Positions 7,413-15,384 of a DNA stretch of 29,613 nt are shown in pieces. The stretch is from contig CALGAR010000020.1 of the NCBI GenBank assembly GCA_937959285.1, positions 1 through 29,613 on the forward strand, in the 5' to 3' direction. Made by a program: the position numbers and the translations under genes. Numbering within the stretch: position 1 is the stretch's first letter; each line of letters begins with the position of its first letter. The notes beneath the pieces are model-generated. The model had not been told where the DNA came from. It did no database searches and saw only the letters and a list, made by a program, of their open reading frames with translations. This stretch comes from an uncultured Bryobacterales bacterium. Lineage in GTDB: Bacteria; Acidobacteriota; Terriglobia; Bryobacterales; Bryobacteraceae.

Positions 7413-8189
7413 TTAGCTGGGGTTGGGAAGGGCGATGGCAGTTTCCCACCATGCGGGGTTGAGCCATGGCCGGGGCCGGCTGAAATCGTAATTGCCGATG
7501 ATCAGGACCGGCGTTCCTTCCTTCAACACGTTCTGCCCGTCTTCGCTTAGCGTCCATTCATCGCCCCATTGGTATAGCCAGATCGCGTCGCGCTCGAGCA
7601 GCCGGACACAGGCGTGGCTTGCAGGACGGCCGGGCAGCGTGTACTGGTGGAATGCCAGGCCGCGCTTGCTGTGGAAGTTGAAATACCAGTTCATCAGCCA
7701 CGTTTCGTCGATTGTGCTTCGCCTCGATCTGGCTCGCCAGTTCAGATGGAACAGTCCGGTCGGTGTCGGATCGGATGCTTTGCCTGAGCTCACCGGCCCC
7801 CAGCGGACTAGCGCACCGTGCTCGTAGGCGCCGAAGACCTGCGACGGCTGATGGACTACCAGGATCTTCTCATACGGCGCCGCCCAATCCCAGGTAAGTG
7901 GAAGCGGGCTATAGGAGAGCTCGTCGAGATCGAACCGGCTTGGCGCGATGAGTACGGGCTGCCTGCTTAGATGCTGCCTGTCGGCGCGGTTGATCTTTTC
8001 AAGCAGCGCGATCTGATCGGCATCCAGTTGCTTCAGTATCTTCGTGGTTTGCCGTTCGTAGCGCAGTGTGTCCGGCACGGCGAAAGCAGTCACCGAGAGG
8101 GGAAGCAACAGCAGGAGTATTCTGCTCGTCGGTCGATTTTGCGGGCAGTATCTGCTGATTCTCATCATTGTCGTTTCGTTGCCCCACAT
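7413..8189 (-). CDS. L,D-transpeptidase (YkuD family)
   Basis: A 258-residue exported enzyme that would form 3-3 cross-links in peptidoglycan or attach proteins to it. A hydrophobic signal segment (RILLLLLPLSVTAFA) is followed by a linker and the YkuD domain from KILVVHQPSQVFGAYEHGAL; YkuD landmarks are PTPTGLFHLNW, AFHQYTLPGRPASHACVRLL and GTPVLIIGNYDF. The nucleophile is Cys194 (numbering from this start). The usual SHGCVR is SHACVR here. The frame opens with a TTG at 8201; I prefer the ATG at 8189 because AAAGG lies 5 nt upstream, but the ATGs at 8168 and 8165 also leave the signal intact. It is divergent from the VWA gene. Confidence 0.88.
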   Translation of the reverse strand: MWGNETTMMRISRYCPQNRPTSRILLLLLPLSVTAFAVPDTLRYERQTTKILKQLDADQIALLEKINRADRQHLSRQPVLIAPSRFDLDELSYSPLPLTWDWAAPYEKILVVHQPSQVFGAYEHGALVRWGPVSSGKASDPTPTGLFHLNWRARSRRSTIDETWLMNWYFNFHSKRGLAFHQYTLPGRPASHACVRLLERDAIWLYQWGDEWTLSEDGQNVLKEGTPVLIIGNYDFSRPRPWLNPAWWETAIALPNPS

Positions 8190-8279
8190 CTGCCTTTGCA
8201 ATCGGTATTCCGCAGGCGGCGCGAGTGAGGACTCCGTAACAGATTCACCCCAGACTGCGTATTACTAACGACAGTTGAG

Positions 8280-8298
8280 CCCACTGGCTACCAGTGGG
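8280..8298 (+). promoter_or_regulatory. Perfect short hairpin in the leader of the VWA gene
   Basis: CCCACTGG (8280-8287), a CTA loop and CCAGTGGG (8291-8298) form a perfect 8-bp stem. It ends 2 nt before a run of eight G (8300-8307) that contains the ribosome-binding site of the gene starting at 8315. There is no U-tract, so it is not a terminator. It could be an operator for a dimeric regulator or an mRNA hairpin that affects ribosome access. Confidence 0.4.
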
Positions 8299-8314
8299 CG
8301 GGGGGGGAGAATTT

Positions 8315-9442
8315 ATGATCCGTCCCGCATGCCTCGTGCTGCTCGCTCTAGCCGGAGAACATCTCACGGCCAACCCTGCCGAAGACCCCTATCTGTTCCG
8401 CAGCGACGTTGCTCTTGCTCGCGTTGATGCCCAGGTACTGGACAAGAGCAATCGCGCGATCCTCGATCTGGGGGTTCAGGACTTTGTCCTGCGCGAGAGC
8501 GGCCAGCAAAGGGAGATTCGGAACTTTATTCGTGAGGAACTGCCGGTCGACTTCCTGCTGTTGCTTGACGTCAGCGGGAGTATGAGGCCGCATGTGCAGC
8601 GAATCGCCACTGCTGCGCATGAGGCGCTCAAGGTGATTGGCGAGCAGGACCGCGTCGCCATCATGGTCTTTGATCGCTCCACGCGCGTGAGCATGCCCTT
8701 TCGAAGCGGGCGCGCCGAGATTGAACGAGGGCTGGAAGAGGTGCTGGAGGATGAGGACTTCGACGGAGGCACTAACATTACCGATGCTTTGTTCGATGCT
8801 GCGCGGTATATCGAACGCCATGGGCGCAGAGATGCGCGCCGTGCAATCGTCATTCTCACCGATGACCAGACGGAACGGGACCGCGATGAAGAAGGAGTGC
8901 TGAAAGCCCTCGCAAAAGCGGATGCGGTGCTGAGCGCGCTGCTGGCTCCGGACGCCTTTGGTCACACCCCATCTGTCAGTCAGAGTGTCCCGAACCCCAG
9001 CCCCGCTCCTCAGACGCTGGGCGGGATGCTCGGCGAGATCCTCCTGGGGCGGCGTTCCAACCGGCGCTATACGCGCCGCTACCCGATGACCGGGGCGCAC
9101 TCGGCGGGGACCGCTGAGATTGCGCAGCGATCCGGCGGAGACAGCCTCCCGGTCGAGGAAGCATCTTCGCTCGAGACGACTCTTGCGAGGCTGCGGCAGC
9201 GCTATGCCCTCTACTACTACCCGCCGCAAGAAACGCGCGATATCGGCGCTGGAGCAGTGCAGGTAGAGCTGGCCGATGCTGCAAGACGCCGCTACCCGGA
9301 TGCCGAGGTGCGATTCCTGCGCATCAGTCAGACTGTGAGTGCCGAAGAGCAGAAGCGTCTGGAGGGGGCGCCATCTGCGCCGCAATCCGTGGACGAGTCC
9401 GAAAAGCACAAAACCCGCATGGAAATGAACGATCGACCCTAA
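8315..9442 (+). CDS. Exported VWFA-domain protein of the Acidobacterial type
   Basis: A 375-residue protein. The frame also opens at a GTG at 8294, but that would translate the G-run, so I use the ATG at 8315 with GGGGGGGAGA upstream and a hydrophobic signal (MIRPACLVLLALAGEHLTA). After a short beta-rich N-terminal part (VQDFVLRESGQQREI, a typical lead-in of this family) the VWA domain begins with the MIDAS motif DVSGS at residues 85-89, continues with FDGGTNITDALFDAARYI and VILTDDQTERD. The C-terminal third carries PLPVEEASS-type text and RLRQRYALYYYPPQ, which is conserved in VWFA-related Acidobacterial-domain proteins. The role is unknown; Acidobacteriota encode many copies. A terminator follows. 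Confidence 0.85.
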   Translation: MIRPACLVLLALAGEHLTANPAEDPYLFRSDVALARVDAQVLDKSNRAILDLGVQDFVLRESGQQREIRNFIREELPVDFLLLLDVSGSMRPHVQRIATAAHEALKVIGEQDRVAIMVFDRSTRVSMPFRSGRAEIERGLEEVLEDEDFDGGTNITDALFDAARYIERHGRRDARRAIVILTDDQTERDRDEEGVLKALAKADAVLSALLAPDAFGHTPSVSQSVPNPSPAPQTLGGMLGEILLGRRSNRRYTRRYPMTGAHSAGTAEIAQRSGGDSLPVEEASSLETTLARLRQRYALYYYPPQETRDIGAGAVQVELADAARRRYPDAEVRFLRISQTVSAEEQKRLEGAPSAPQSVDESEKHKTRMEMNDRP

Positions 9443-9475
9443 AGATCGACTTGCTCATCTCCCAGTCCTCTGGCA

Positions 9476-9518
9476 GGCGGTAAAGCTGCTTCGGCAGAAA
9501 GCAGCTGCCGCCTTTTTT
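9476..9518 (+). terminator. Rho-independent terminator after the VWA gene
   Basis: GGCGG plus AGCTGCTT on the 5' side pair with AAGCAGCT plus CCGCC on the 3' side with a small internal bulge, around a short CGGCAG-containing loop. Six T follow at 9513-9518. It lies 34 nt after the stop at 9442. Confidence 0.85.
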
Positions 9519-9644
9519 AATGCCCGCGCTTACACTCCGAATCTCCCGGCTCTGCGTGTGATGCCCCGCGTATGATACTCTATCGAAGTTTGTTTCTGTT
9601 TTGACCTCCCATGGTTGCCGATTCCCAGGATTAAGCTCCTACGA

Positions 9645-10340
9645 ATGGAAACCCAGCTTCTACTCGATGTTCTTGCCATCGTTTTGATTGACCTGCTGCT
9701 TGCGGGCGATAATGCTGTCGTCATCGCTCTTGCAGTCAAGCACCTACCGCCGCGCCAGCGGAAACTGGGGATTTCGCTTGGTGCGGGTATCGCCGTCCTT
9801 TTGCGGATCGCCCTCACATTCTTTGCTGCTCAGTTGCTTCAAATTCAGTTCCTGAAGCTCGTTGGCGGCGCCCTGATCGTAGGGATCGCCATCAAACTGC
9901 TGACGGATGCAGCGGGGGAAGACGACGCGAATCATCGCCACGCCTCTACGCTCTGGCAGGCTTTGTGGTATATCCTTGTGGCCGACGTCACCATGTCGAC
10001 AGACAACGTCCTTGCCGTCGCCGGGGCGTCCAAAGGCAACCTGGCCCTGCTCGTGTTCGGGCTCGGTTTGAGCATCCCGTTTGTCGTCTTTACGAGCAAC
10101 CTTCTTTCGAGGATCATGGACCGTTTCCCGATCCTTGTCTGGATTGGCGCCGCCATCCTCGGCCGTGTGGGCGGTGAGATGATGATCACGGATCCGTATA
10201 TTCACAGCACGTTCCACCCCTCCCCGTCCGCGGAAATTGCCGTTCAGATCCTGTTTGCCGCGGGTGTCCTGGCTGCCGGCTATCTGCTTACCCGCCGGGC
10301 GGAGTCCAGCGTTCAGGCGGAGACCGCGCAGGGCGATTGA
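9645..10340 (+). CDS. TerC-family integral membrane protein (YjbE/YkoY-like)
   Basis: A 231-residue inner-membrane protein with about seven hydrophobic segments. The family's two acidic repeats are present: LIDLLLAGDNAVVIALAVK in the first half and DVTMSTDNVLAVAGASKG in the second. The paired Asp-Asn motifs in membrane helices are characteristic of TerC/Alx/YkoY transporters, which are linked to manganese efflux and to metal loading of exported proteins. I chose the ATG at 9645 since the first helix begins right after it; a TTG 30 nt earlier adds only a basic extension. The first two-thirds ends with a short acidic His-containing loop (GEDDANHRHA) that could face the cytoplasm. No Mn riboswitch (yybP-ykoY) is recognisable upstream. 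Confidence 0.88.
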   Translation: METQLLLDVLAIVLIDLLLAGDNAVVIALAVKHLPPRQRKLGISLGAGIAVLLRIALTFFAAQLLQIQFLKLVGGALIVGIAIKLLTDAAGEDDANHRHASTLWQALWYILVADVTMSTDNVLAVAGASKGNLALLVFGLGLSIPFVVFTSNLLSRIMDRFPILVWIGAAILGRVGGEMMITDPYIHSTFHPSPSAEIAVQILFAAGVLAAGYLLTRRAESSVQAETAQGD

Positions 10341-10448
10341 GCACCGGCCGCGGAAGACTCCGTTCGGCCGGGAGAATATCACCGGCGTCCAGGGTGCACT
10401 AAGTGTAAATTTGTCATTGACCTAGAGCGTAGTGTCGATAAGAGGAAT

Positions 10449-11666
10449 GTGAGACAAGACACGCGGCCTGAAGGTCAGACGGCGCGCCGCATTCGTATCG
10501 CCGCTCTGGCCGCTGAACTGGGTCGGAGGCAGGGTCTGCACGCCGTAGAGCAGGCGTGCCTCCGCGATGCGGCCATGTACCAGGATTGTCCTCTCGATCT
10601 GTTTGATGGCCCGGCTTTCCGGCGGCTGGTCGCCGACGTTCTCGGGGTTATGCCTGAGGACGCTCCCCCGTCGTTCCTTTCCTCCGGTGCACTGGAGGTT
10701 CTGCGCGCCCTGCACAACCGGTCGAAGAAGCTAGGGCGCGAGGCGAAGATGGCGGAGATTTTGGAGATCGCCGAGTCGCTTGATGACCTTCTGGAGGCCG
10801 CCCCCTACTCGCTTGCCAGCGTAGACGAGGACTTTGAAGAATGCCCCTTCGCTGCAGCGGGTTTGTCTGTGCTCCGCAGGGTCACTCGGGAACAGTTCAC
10901 AGCGGTCTTCCCGCAGTTGCCCGTCTTCGAATCTGCCGCGCGGACGGCGATGCAGATCCTGGCGGTAGACGAGCTCGATCTGCGCGCCCTGGAGCGGATC
11001 GCTCACAGCGATCCTGTCCTTGCCGGCAAGGTCGTTTCCTGCGCCAACAGCGCCATTTTCATGGGAACGGGAGAGGTTCGCTCGATTCCTGCAGCCATCG
11101 CGAAGATTGGTATGCTCGCCGCAAGGCAGGTCATGCTTGCCGCGATCATCGGGTCCCTTTACCGAAAGCCGTTCATGCGGCCGATGTGGGCGCACGCTCT
11201 CGAATCTGCGGACCTCGCCGCGGAGTTCGCCAGGCGCACCTCCTCGGCCAATCCTGCCGAAGCGACCTTGGCTGGATTGGTCCACGACATCGGAGTGCTG
11301 GCCTTATCTCTGCTGCCGTCCGAAGCCGTGGGCACCTGCGAGCGGCTGGTACACGACGGTTATCCCAGGACCGGAGCAGAATGGCTCGTCTACGGAGTGG
11401 ATCACGCAGAAGCGGCGGCCGAGATCTTGAAGTTCTGGAAGTTCCCCGACGATCTCGTGGAAGGCGTACGCTACCACCATTGCCCGGAAAAGACTTCGAA
11501 TCCCATCGCCGCCATCCTGTATGCTGTGGAGCTCTGCACGCTTTCCGATGAGGACATGCCTTCCCGGCTCCGGCTAGCGGCTGCGGCACGCCGCCTCAAT
11601 CTCACCGTCGACCAGGTCGTCGCAATGCGTCACAGCGCGACGCTGCAGGCTTTGCCTCTCGGCTAG
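10449..11666 (+). CDS. HDOD-domain signalling protein
   Basis: A 405-residue cytoplasmic protein. The N-terminal 140 residues are helical with no family I can name. From about residue 155 (FPQLPVFESAARTAMQIL) it matches the HDOD domain: ERIAHSDPVLAGKVVSCANS, IPAAIAKIGMLAARQVMLAA, and LAGLVHDIGVLALSLLPSE, which keeps one His-Asp pair but not the full metal site of active HD-GYP phosphodiesterases. HDOD proteins act as non-catalytic regulators in signalling networks. The frame starts at a GTG only 3 nt after AGAGGA, so a later start cannot be excluded. The gene stands alone between TerC and GDPD. Confidence 0.85.
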   Translation: MRQDTRPEGQTARRIRIAALAAELGRRQGLHAVEQACLRDAAMYQDCPLDLFDGPAFRRLVADVLGVMPEDAPPSFLSSGALEVLRALHNRSKKLGREAKMAEILEIAESLDDLLEAAPYSLASVDEDFEECPFAAAGLSVLRRVTREQFTAVFPQLPVFESAARTAMQILAVDELDLRALERIAHSDPVLAGKVVSCANSAIFMGTGEVRSIPAAIAKIGMLAARQVMLAAIIGSLYRKPFMRPMWAHALESADLAAEFARRTSSANPAEATLAGLVHDIGVLALSLLPSEAVGTCERLVHDGYPRTGAEWLVYGVDHAEAAAEILKFWKFPDDLVEGVRYHHCPEKTSNPIAAILYAVELCTLSDEDMPSRLRLAAAARRLNLTVDQVVAMRHSATLQALPLG

Positions 11667-11684
11667 CTTGCGCGGAACACATAC

Positions 11685-11730
11685 TACAATGGTCTCTTTC
11701 TAGGGAAGCTCCGCTTCGGAGGGGGCTTCC
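11685..11730 (+). promoter_or_regulatory. Putative -10 box and leader hairpin of the GDPD gene
   Basis: TACAAT at 11685-11690 could be the -10 box for the gene at 11745. In the resulting leader, GGAAGC (11704-11709) pairs with GCTTCC (11725-11730), with TCCG/CGGA inside, making a stem that ends 14 nt before the start and before the AAGGA ribosome-binding site. A -35 box is not evident. Confidence 0.3.
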
Positions 11731-11744
11731 AAGGACAGAGACAC

Positions 11745-12533
11745 ATGAGCCTCACAAGAAGAACGTTTCTTGCGGCTTCGGCAGCTAGCGCTGTCTGCCG
11801 CGGAAACACCAAATATCACCTCATCGCTCACCGGGGCGGCATTGTCGATGAGGCTCACCCCGAGAACAGTCCCGGCTCAATTCAGGCGGCGATCGATCGC
11901 GGCTACTGGATGCTTGAGGTGGACATACGGAGGACGGCTGACGGAGAGCCGATTCTCCAGCACGATCCGACATTCCAGCGGTACTACGGTGTGAATAAGC
12001 CCGTCGCGGAGCTGACCTGGAATGAAGTCAAGCGGCTCCGATCCACGCCGGGAAACACAAGTCCAATCCATTTCCGCGACGTTTGCCGGATGTGTCAGGG
12101 CAGGGTCCGGCTCATGCTCGACATCAAGAGCGACCGCTGGCCTGCTGAGTTTTACCAAAACCTCATATCAATCCTGGATGAGCACCAGCTTCTGCAGACC
12201 GCCTACCTGCTTGGAAGCGACAGAATCAAGCGCTTCTTCCGAGGCAAGTGCAAGCTTTCCTGCAATCGAACGACGCTCAAGGCGGCCGTCGAGCGTGGGG
12301 AAGATGTAGCGGCCAACTATTTCCTGTTCGAGTTGGGCAGTGTGCTGGACGAGGCAGCGGTCGAGCTGTGCCGAACCAACCGGGTCGTGCCCGTCGCTGC
12401 GATCAATGAGTTTCGATATGTAGAGGCGCGCCGGGACGTCCGGAAGGGAGCGGAGGAAGACGTGGCGCGCCTGAAGCGCTTAGGCGTTACGCACTACCAG
12501 ATCGACTCGCAGTATCAAGACCTGTTCTGGTAA
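11745..12533 (+). CDS. Tat-exported glycerophosphodiester phosphodiesterase
   Basis: A 262-residue enzyme predicted to hydrolyse glycerophosphodiesters to glycerol-3-phosphate and an alcohol. It begins with a Tat-type signal (SLTRRTFLAASAASA). The GDPD catalytic set is visible: HRGG (H29), HPENS (E40), LEVDIRRTADGEPILQHDP (E58, D60, H73) and VRLMLDIKSD as the later acidic strand. Length and order fit the family. It has AAGGA about 10 nt before the ATG. Tat export means it would act in the periplasm on lipid head groups released outside the cytoplasm. It converges with the Mrp gene across a 10-bp inverted repeat. Confidence 0.9.
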   Translation: MSLTRRTFLAASAASAVCRGNTKYHLIAHRGGIVDEAHPENSPGSIQAAIDRGYWMLEVDIRRTADGEPILQHDPTFQRYYGVNKPVAELTWNEVKRLRSTPGNTSPIHFRDVCRMCQGRVRLMLDIKSDRWPAEFYQNLISILDEHQLLQTAYLLGSDRIKRFFRGKCKLSCNRTTLKAAVERGEDVAANYFLFELGSVLDEAAVELCRTNRVVPVAAINEFRYVEARRDVRKGAEEDVARLKRLGVTHYQIDSQYQDLFW

Positions 12534-12551
12534 GTGGAATGGAAGCCGGAG

Positions 12552-12586
12552 ATCCGCTCGGCAGATACCTGCTCTTCCGAGCGGAT
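12552..12586. terminator. Perfect 10-bp inverted repeat between convergent genes
   Basis: ATCCGCTCGG (12552-12561) and CCGAGCGGAT (12577-12586) are exact reverse complements around a 15-nt spacer, midway between the stops of the GDPD gene and the Mrp gene. Neither side has a T-run, so it may be a weak bidirectional terminator or an mRNA 3'-end stabiliser. Confidence 0.5.
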
Positions 12587-12594
12587 GCGGAATC

Positions 12595-13428
12595 TTAATC
12601 CTCCACTGTAATCGCTGGGCCCTTCTTTGAGGCGGCTTCCTGACAGCGTTCGACGGTGCGTTTTGCTAGCTCAATGAACGGCGCCGCGTTCGGATTTTCT
12701 TCTCCGAGGAGGGCGATCGGACGGCCGCTGTCTCCGCCGATGCGCACTTCAGGAATCAGCGGCAGCTCGCCCAGGAAGGGAACGCCCATCTGCTCGGCTG
12801 TCCGCTTGCCGCCTCCGCATCCGAATACATCGATGCGCTCCTTGGACTGCGGGGCGATGAGATAGCTCATATTCTCGACCATGCCCAGCACTTCCACACG
12901 CACCTGACGGAACATGTTCACCGCTTTTCGTGCGTCTTCTAGGGAAACATCGGAAGGCGTCGTCACGACGACCGCGCCGGTAATCGGGGCAGTCTGGACG
13001 AGGCTGAGCTGGACATCGCCGGTGCCTGGCGGAAGGTCGATCACCAGGTAGTCAAGCTCGCCCCAGTCGACCCCGCGCAGGAACTGCTGGATAACGTTGT
13101 GCAGCATGGGACCGCGCCAAATGACGGGCCTGTCTCCGGGATTGAGAAATCCCATCGACATCAGTTTCACGCCGTGCTGCTCGAGCGGCTGTATCCTGTC
13201 TCCGACCGCGTGCGGGCTATCCTGAATCCCCATCATGATCGGCACGTTGGGGCCGTACACATCCGCATCGAGCAGGCCGATCTTGTAATTCAGCCGGGCA
13301 AGCGCGACAGCCAGGTTGACAGAAACTGTGGTTTTTCCGACGCCACCTTTGCCGGAGCCAACCGTAATCAAATTCCGTATGCCCGGGATTGGAGGCTTTG
13401 GCGCCTCCCCAGGAGCTTTTGGACCCAT
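12595..13428 (-). CDS. mrp: Mrp/ApbC-type Fe-S cluster carrier P-loop ATPase
   Basis: A 277-residue cytoplasmic ATPase. The deviant Walker A motif GSGKGGVGKTT is at residues 24-34, followed by LLDADVYGPNVPIMMG, MGFLNPGDRPVIWRGPM, LDYLVIDLPPGTGDVQLS and VVVTTPSDVSLEDARKAV, all classic Mrp/NBP35 segments. The family carries Fe-S clusters to apoproteins. Two features differ from the Escherichia type: the N-terminal MIP18 (DUF59) domain is missing, and the region after MVENMSYL reads IAPQS where the cluster-binding CPxC is often found, so the usual dimer-interface cysteines are absent. CxxC-less Mrp forms are known, for example in cyanobacteria. Start supported by GGAG 7 nt upstream. It follows the hydrolase gene by 16 nt. 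Confidence 0.9.
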   Translation of the reverse strand: MGPKAPGEAPKPPIPGIRNLITVGSGKGGVGKTTVSVNLAVALARLNYKIGLLDADVYGPNVPIMMGIQDSPHAVGDRIQPLEQHGVKLMSMGFLNPGDRPVIWRGPMLHNVIQQFLRGVDWGELDYLVIDLPPGTGDVQLSLVQTAPITGAVVVTTPSDVSLEDARKAVNMFRQVRVEVLGMVENMSYLIAPQSKERIDVFGCGGGKRTAEQMGVPFLGELPLIPEVRIGGDSGRPIALLGEENPNAAPFIELAKRTVERCQEAASKKGPAITVED

Positions 13429-13443
13429 ATATCTCCAGGATAG

Positions 13444-15348
13444 CTACTTCGCGTTCATCAGGTGGTCCCACTGCTGTCTTGATCGGGCGACAACGAGGTC
13501 GATGTCCCGTTCGAGCAGGAACCCAGCCGTCGCCAGTTCCCGTGCCGCAGCCTCCACCTTGCGCAAGTGCTCCTCACGGCTTCGGTAACGTTCCTCGATA
13601 GACGGACGCGGATCCCGCGTCTTGGTGCGTTCCGCCTTGGTTCTAGCGAAAGGAAACCAGGATCCGGCCAGGGGAAGGTATGTGGTGGAAGCGGGATTCG
13701 CCGGCAGATTCCAGCCAGTGTACGTACCAAGCGGTGCTGAGACCTCCGGCATGCGAATCCCTCCAAGGTCGATGCCGTCATCGTCACATTGGGGCACGCG
13801 TATGCCATAGGTCGGGCCGATCGCTGGCGGCTCCTGGGTGATGACGCCCGTTGTTGTGAACTCAGGTCCGTAGTCGAGTGCTGCGGGCGCGTAAGGCCCG
13901 CTGGGCAGGATCACGTGCTGCAGCTTGGGAAAGATCAGCTTGTCGAACGGGACAAGTTCGTTTTTCGCAATCTGGGGATACTGGGAAGGCGGCGGTTCCT
14001 TTCCGTCGCGAATCCATTCATGCAGTCGTATGAGCAGGGCACGATGTAGCGGTCCATAGTCATTCGGATTCCCCATGTAGCGCCGCCCTTCTTTGCCCGG
14101 CGGGAACCCTCCGGGGGTGTGTTGGCCGCCAGCGACCATGTAGATTCTCGTACTGGCGTCGGGCTTGATGTCGACTCTTCCGTCAGAAGTTGTGTGAATC
14201 AGGGAAGCCCCCCGGCTCCAGTATTCGGCGGAGGTGTTCGTCAGGAAAAGCTTCGGGGCCAGCTTGATGGTCCAGGAGTTGAAGGGCGGCAGGTCGACGG
14301 GGTAGAGGCCGTCCATCCGGCCGGGCTGCGCGAAGCGGTGATTGAAGCTGCCGCGTCCGGCGCCCGCCACGTCCGACCAGACACCGTCAAAGACCTGTCG
14401 TCCTTTCTCGTCTTCGTTAAAGCCCTCGTAGAGAAAATGGCGGAGGAATCGGCCGCTTTGAGAGATTCCAAAGCCCATGGCCCGCTTGATGAAACGGCGC
14501 TGATCGCCCAAGGGCATAATGCCACCCTGCGGGACGCCGTACTTGAAGTAAGAGACGATATCGCGTACGGCGGCCAGGCCGAGACCGGCGGGAACGGAGT
14601 TTGTCCCTGTATACACGACGTCGTAAATCTTGCCGGCTTCGAAGCCGGAAGTCGAGATCAGGTTCTTGCCTTCGAGTTTCCACTGGCGTCTTGGCAACTC
14701 GCGGGCGGGACCCGTTGCGCTATCACGAACGTATACCTTGAGACTCGCGCCGCCGTCCGCAACCGAGTAGCTCTCGAGAGCCAATGACTGCTCCCGGCGG
14801 GCGGGCGCAAACCGTAACCGCACGAGCCCGGTTATAGGCTTCTCGTTCAGTACCGCAACCGGGGCCTCCAATCGCATCAAATTTCCGGTATTGGGCAGGT
14901 CGAACTGCCAGCCGATCCAGGCCAAAGTGAAACCCTGTTCGAGCAGAAACGCGTCGCCGAAATGTTCGTCGGACCGGGGATCATTGGTCTGCGGAGCCCT
15001 CAGAAACCGCTGCAGCATCAGCTTCCGCCCGCGATTCAGGATCTCGAGCAGGACGGTGCCGTTTCCGGCGGCCGGATCCCTCGGCTTCAGGACATATAGG
15101 TCTGCGGAGAACTCCACCAGCCCGTTGGCGTTTGTCGGTGCAAGATCGATATCGCGGATGAGGCGGTTCTGAGGCAGCTTCGGGTCGACGGCAAAGTGGA
15201 CGGTCGCAACGATCCGTTCATACGGCCCGGCGGATCCAAAGCTTTTACCATCCAGCACGTCGCTCCGCTCCGTGACCCGAATCGCGGTAACGGATGCATG
15301 GGCAGAGAGCGTGAGCACGACAAACAGGAGCAGGGATCGAGACGCCAT
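13444..15348 (-). CDS. Large exported alpha/beta-hydrolase-domain protein
   Basis: A 634-residue exported protein (signal MASRSLLLFVVLTLSAHA). Its landmarks, FGSAGPYERIVATVHFAVDP near the N-terminus, VLLEILNRGRKLM, GFTLAWIGWQFDLP, and the nucleophile elbow MGFGISQSGRFLRHFLYEGF, match a family of long alpha/beta-hydrolase domain proteins common in Acidobacteriota and Proteobacteria. The Ser in GISQSG is the presumed nucleophile; a late His lies in the VAGGQHTPGGFPPG region. The substrate is unknown. A good promoter ends 6 nt before the ATG, so the message is probably leaderless; the Mrp gene follows after 16 nt and likely shares it. Confidence 0.85.
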   Translation of the reverse strand: MASRSLLLFVVLTLSAHASVTAIRVTERSDVLDGKSFGSAGPYERIVATVHFAVDPKLPQNRLIRDIDLAPTNANGLVEFSADLYVLKPRDPAAGNGTVLLEILNRGRKLMLQRFLRAPQTNDPRSDEHFGDAFLLEQGFTLAWIGWQFDLPNTGNLMRLEAPVAVLNEKPITGLVRLRFAPARREQSLALESYSVADGGASLKVYVRDSATGPARELPRRQWKLEGKNLISTSGFEAGKIYDVVYTGTNSVPAGLGLAAVRDIVSYFKYGVPQGGIMPLGDQRRFIKRAMGFGISQSGRFLRHFLYEGFNEDEKGRQVFDGVWSDVAGAGRGSFNHRFAQPGRMDGLYPVDLPPFNSWTIKLAPKLFLTNTSAEYWSRGASLIHTTSDGRVDIKPDASTRIYMVAGGQHTPGGFPPGKEGRRYMGNPNDYGPLHRALLIRLHEWIRDGKEPPPSQYPQIAKNELVPFDKLIFPKLQHVILPSGPYAPAALDYGPEFTTTGVITQEPPAIGPTYGIRVPQCDDDGIDLGGIRMPEVSAPLGTYTGWNLPANPASTTYLPLAGSWFPFARTKAERTKTRDPRPSIEERYRSREEHLRKVEAAARELATAGFLLERDIDLVVARSRQQWDHLMNAK

Positions 15349-15354
15349 GCAGTT

Positions 15355-15384
15355 ATTAGATTCAGAGCGTCAGGCGAGAGTCAA
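15355..15384 (-). promoter_or_regulatory. Sigma70-type promoter of the hydrolase-mrp unit
   Basis: On the minus strand TTGACT (15379-15384) and TCTAAT (15355-15360) are separated by 18 nt. Each has five of six consensus bases. The -10 box ends 6 nt before the ATG of the hydrolase, so transcription would start at the start codon. The -35 box overlaps the 3' end of tsaD. Confidence 0.6.

Noticed and set aside
8348..9409. 353-codon minus-strand frame opposite the VWA gene
   Set aside because: No domain motif is readable, while the plus strand has a complete MIDAS motif and signal peptide.
9519..9644. Possible yybP-ykoY manganese riboswitch before the TerC-type gene
   Set aside because: Such elements often precede TerC-family genes, but I cannot find the conserved loop sequences here. 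Only a 7-codon frame (9611-9634) and a TATGAT-like hexamer are present.
10410..10448. TTGACC/GATAAG as promoter of the HDOD gene
   Set aside because: The spacing between the two hexamers is about 14 nt, too short for a sigma70 promoter.
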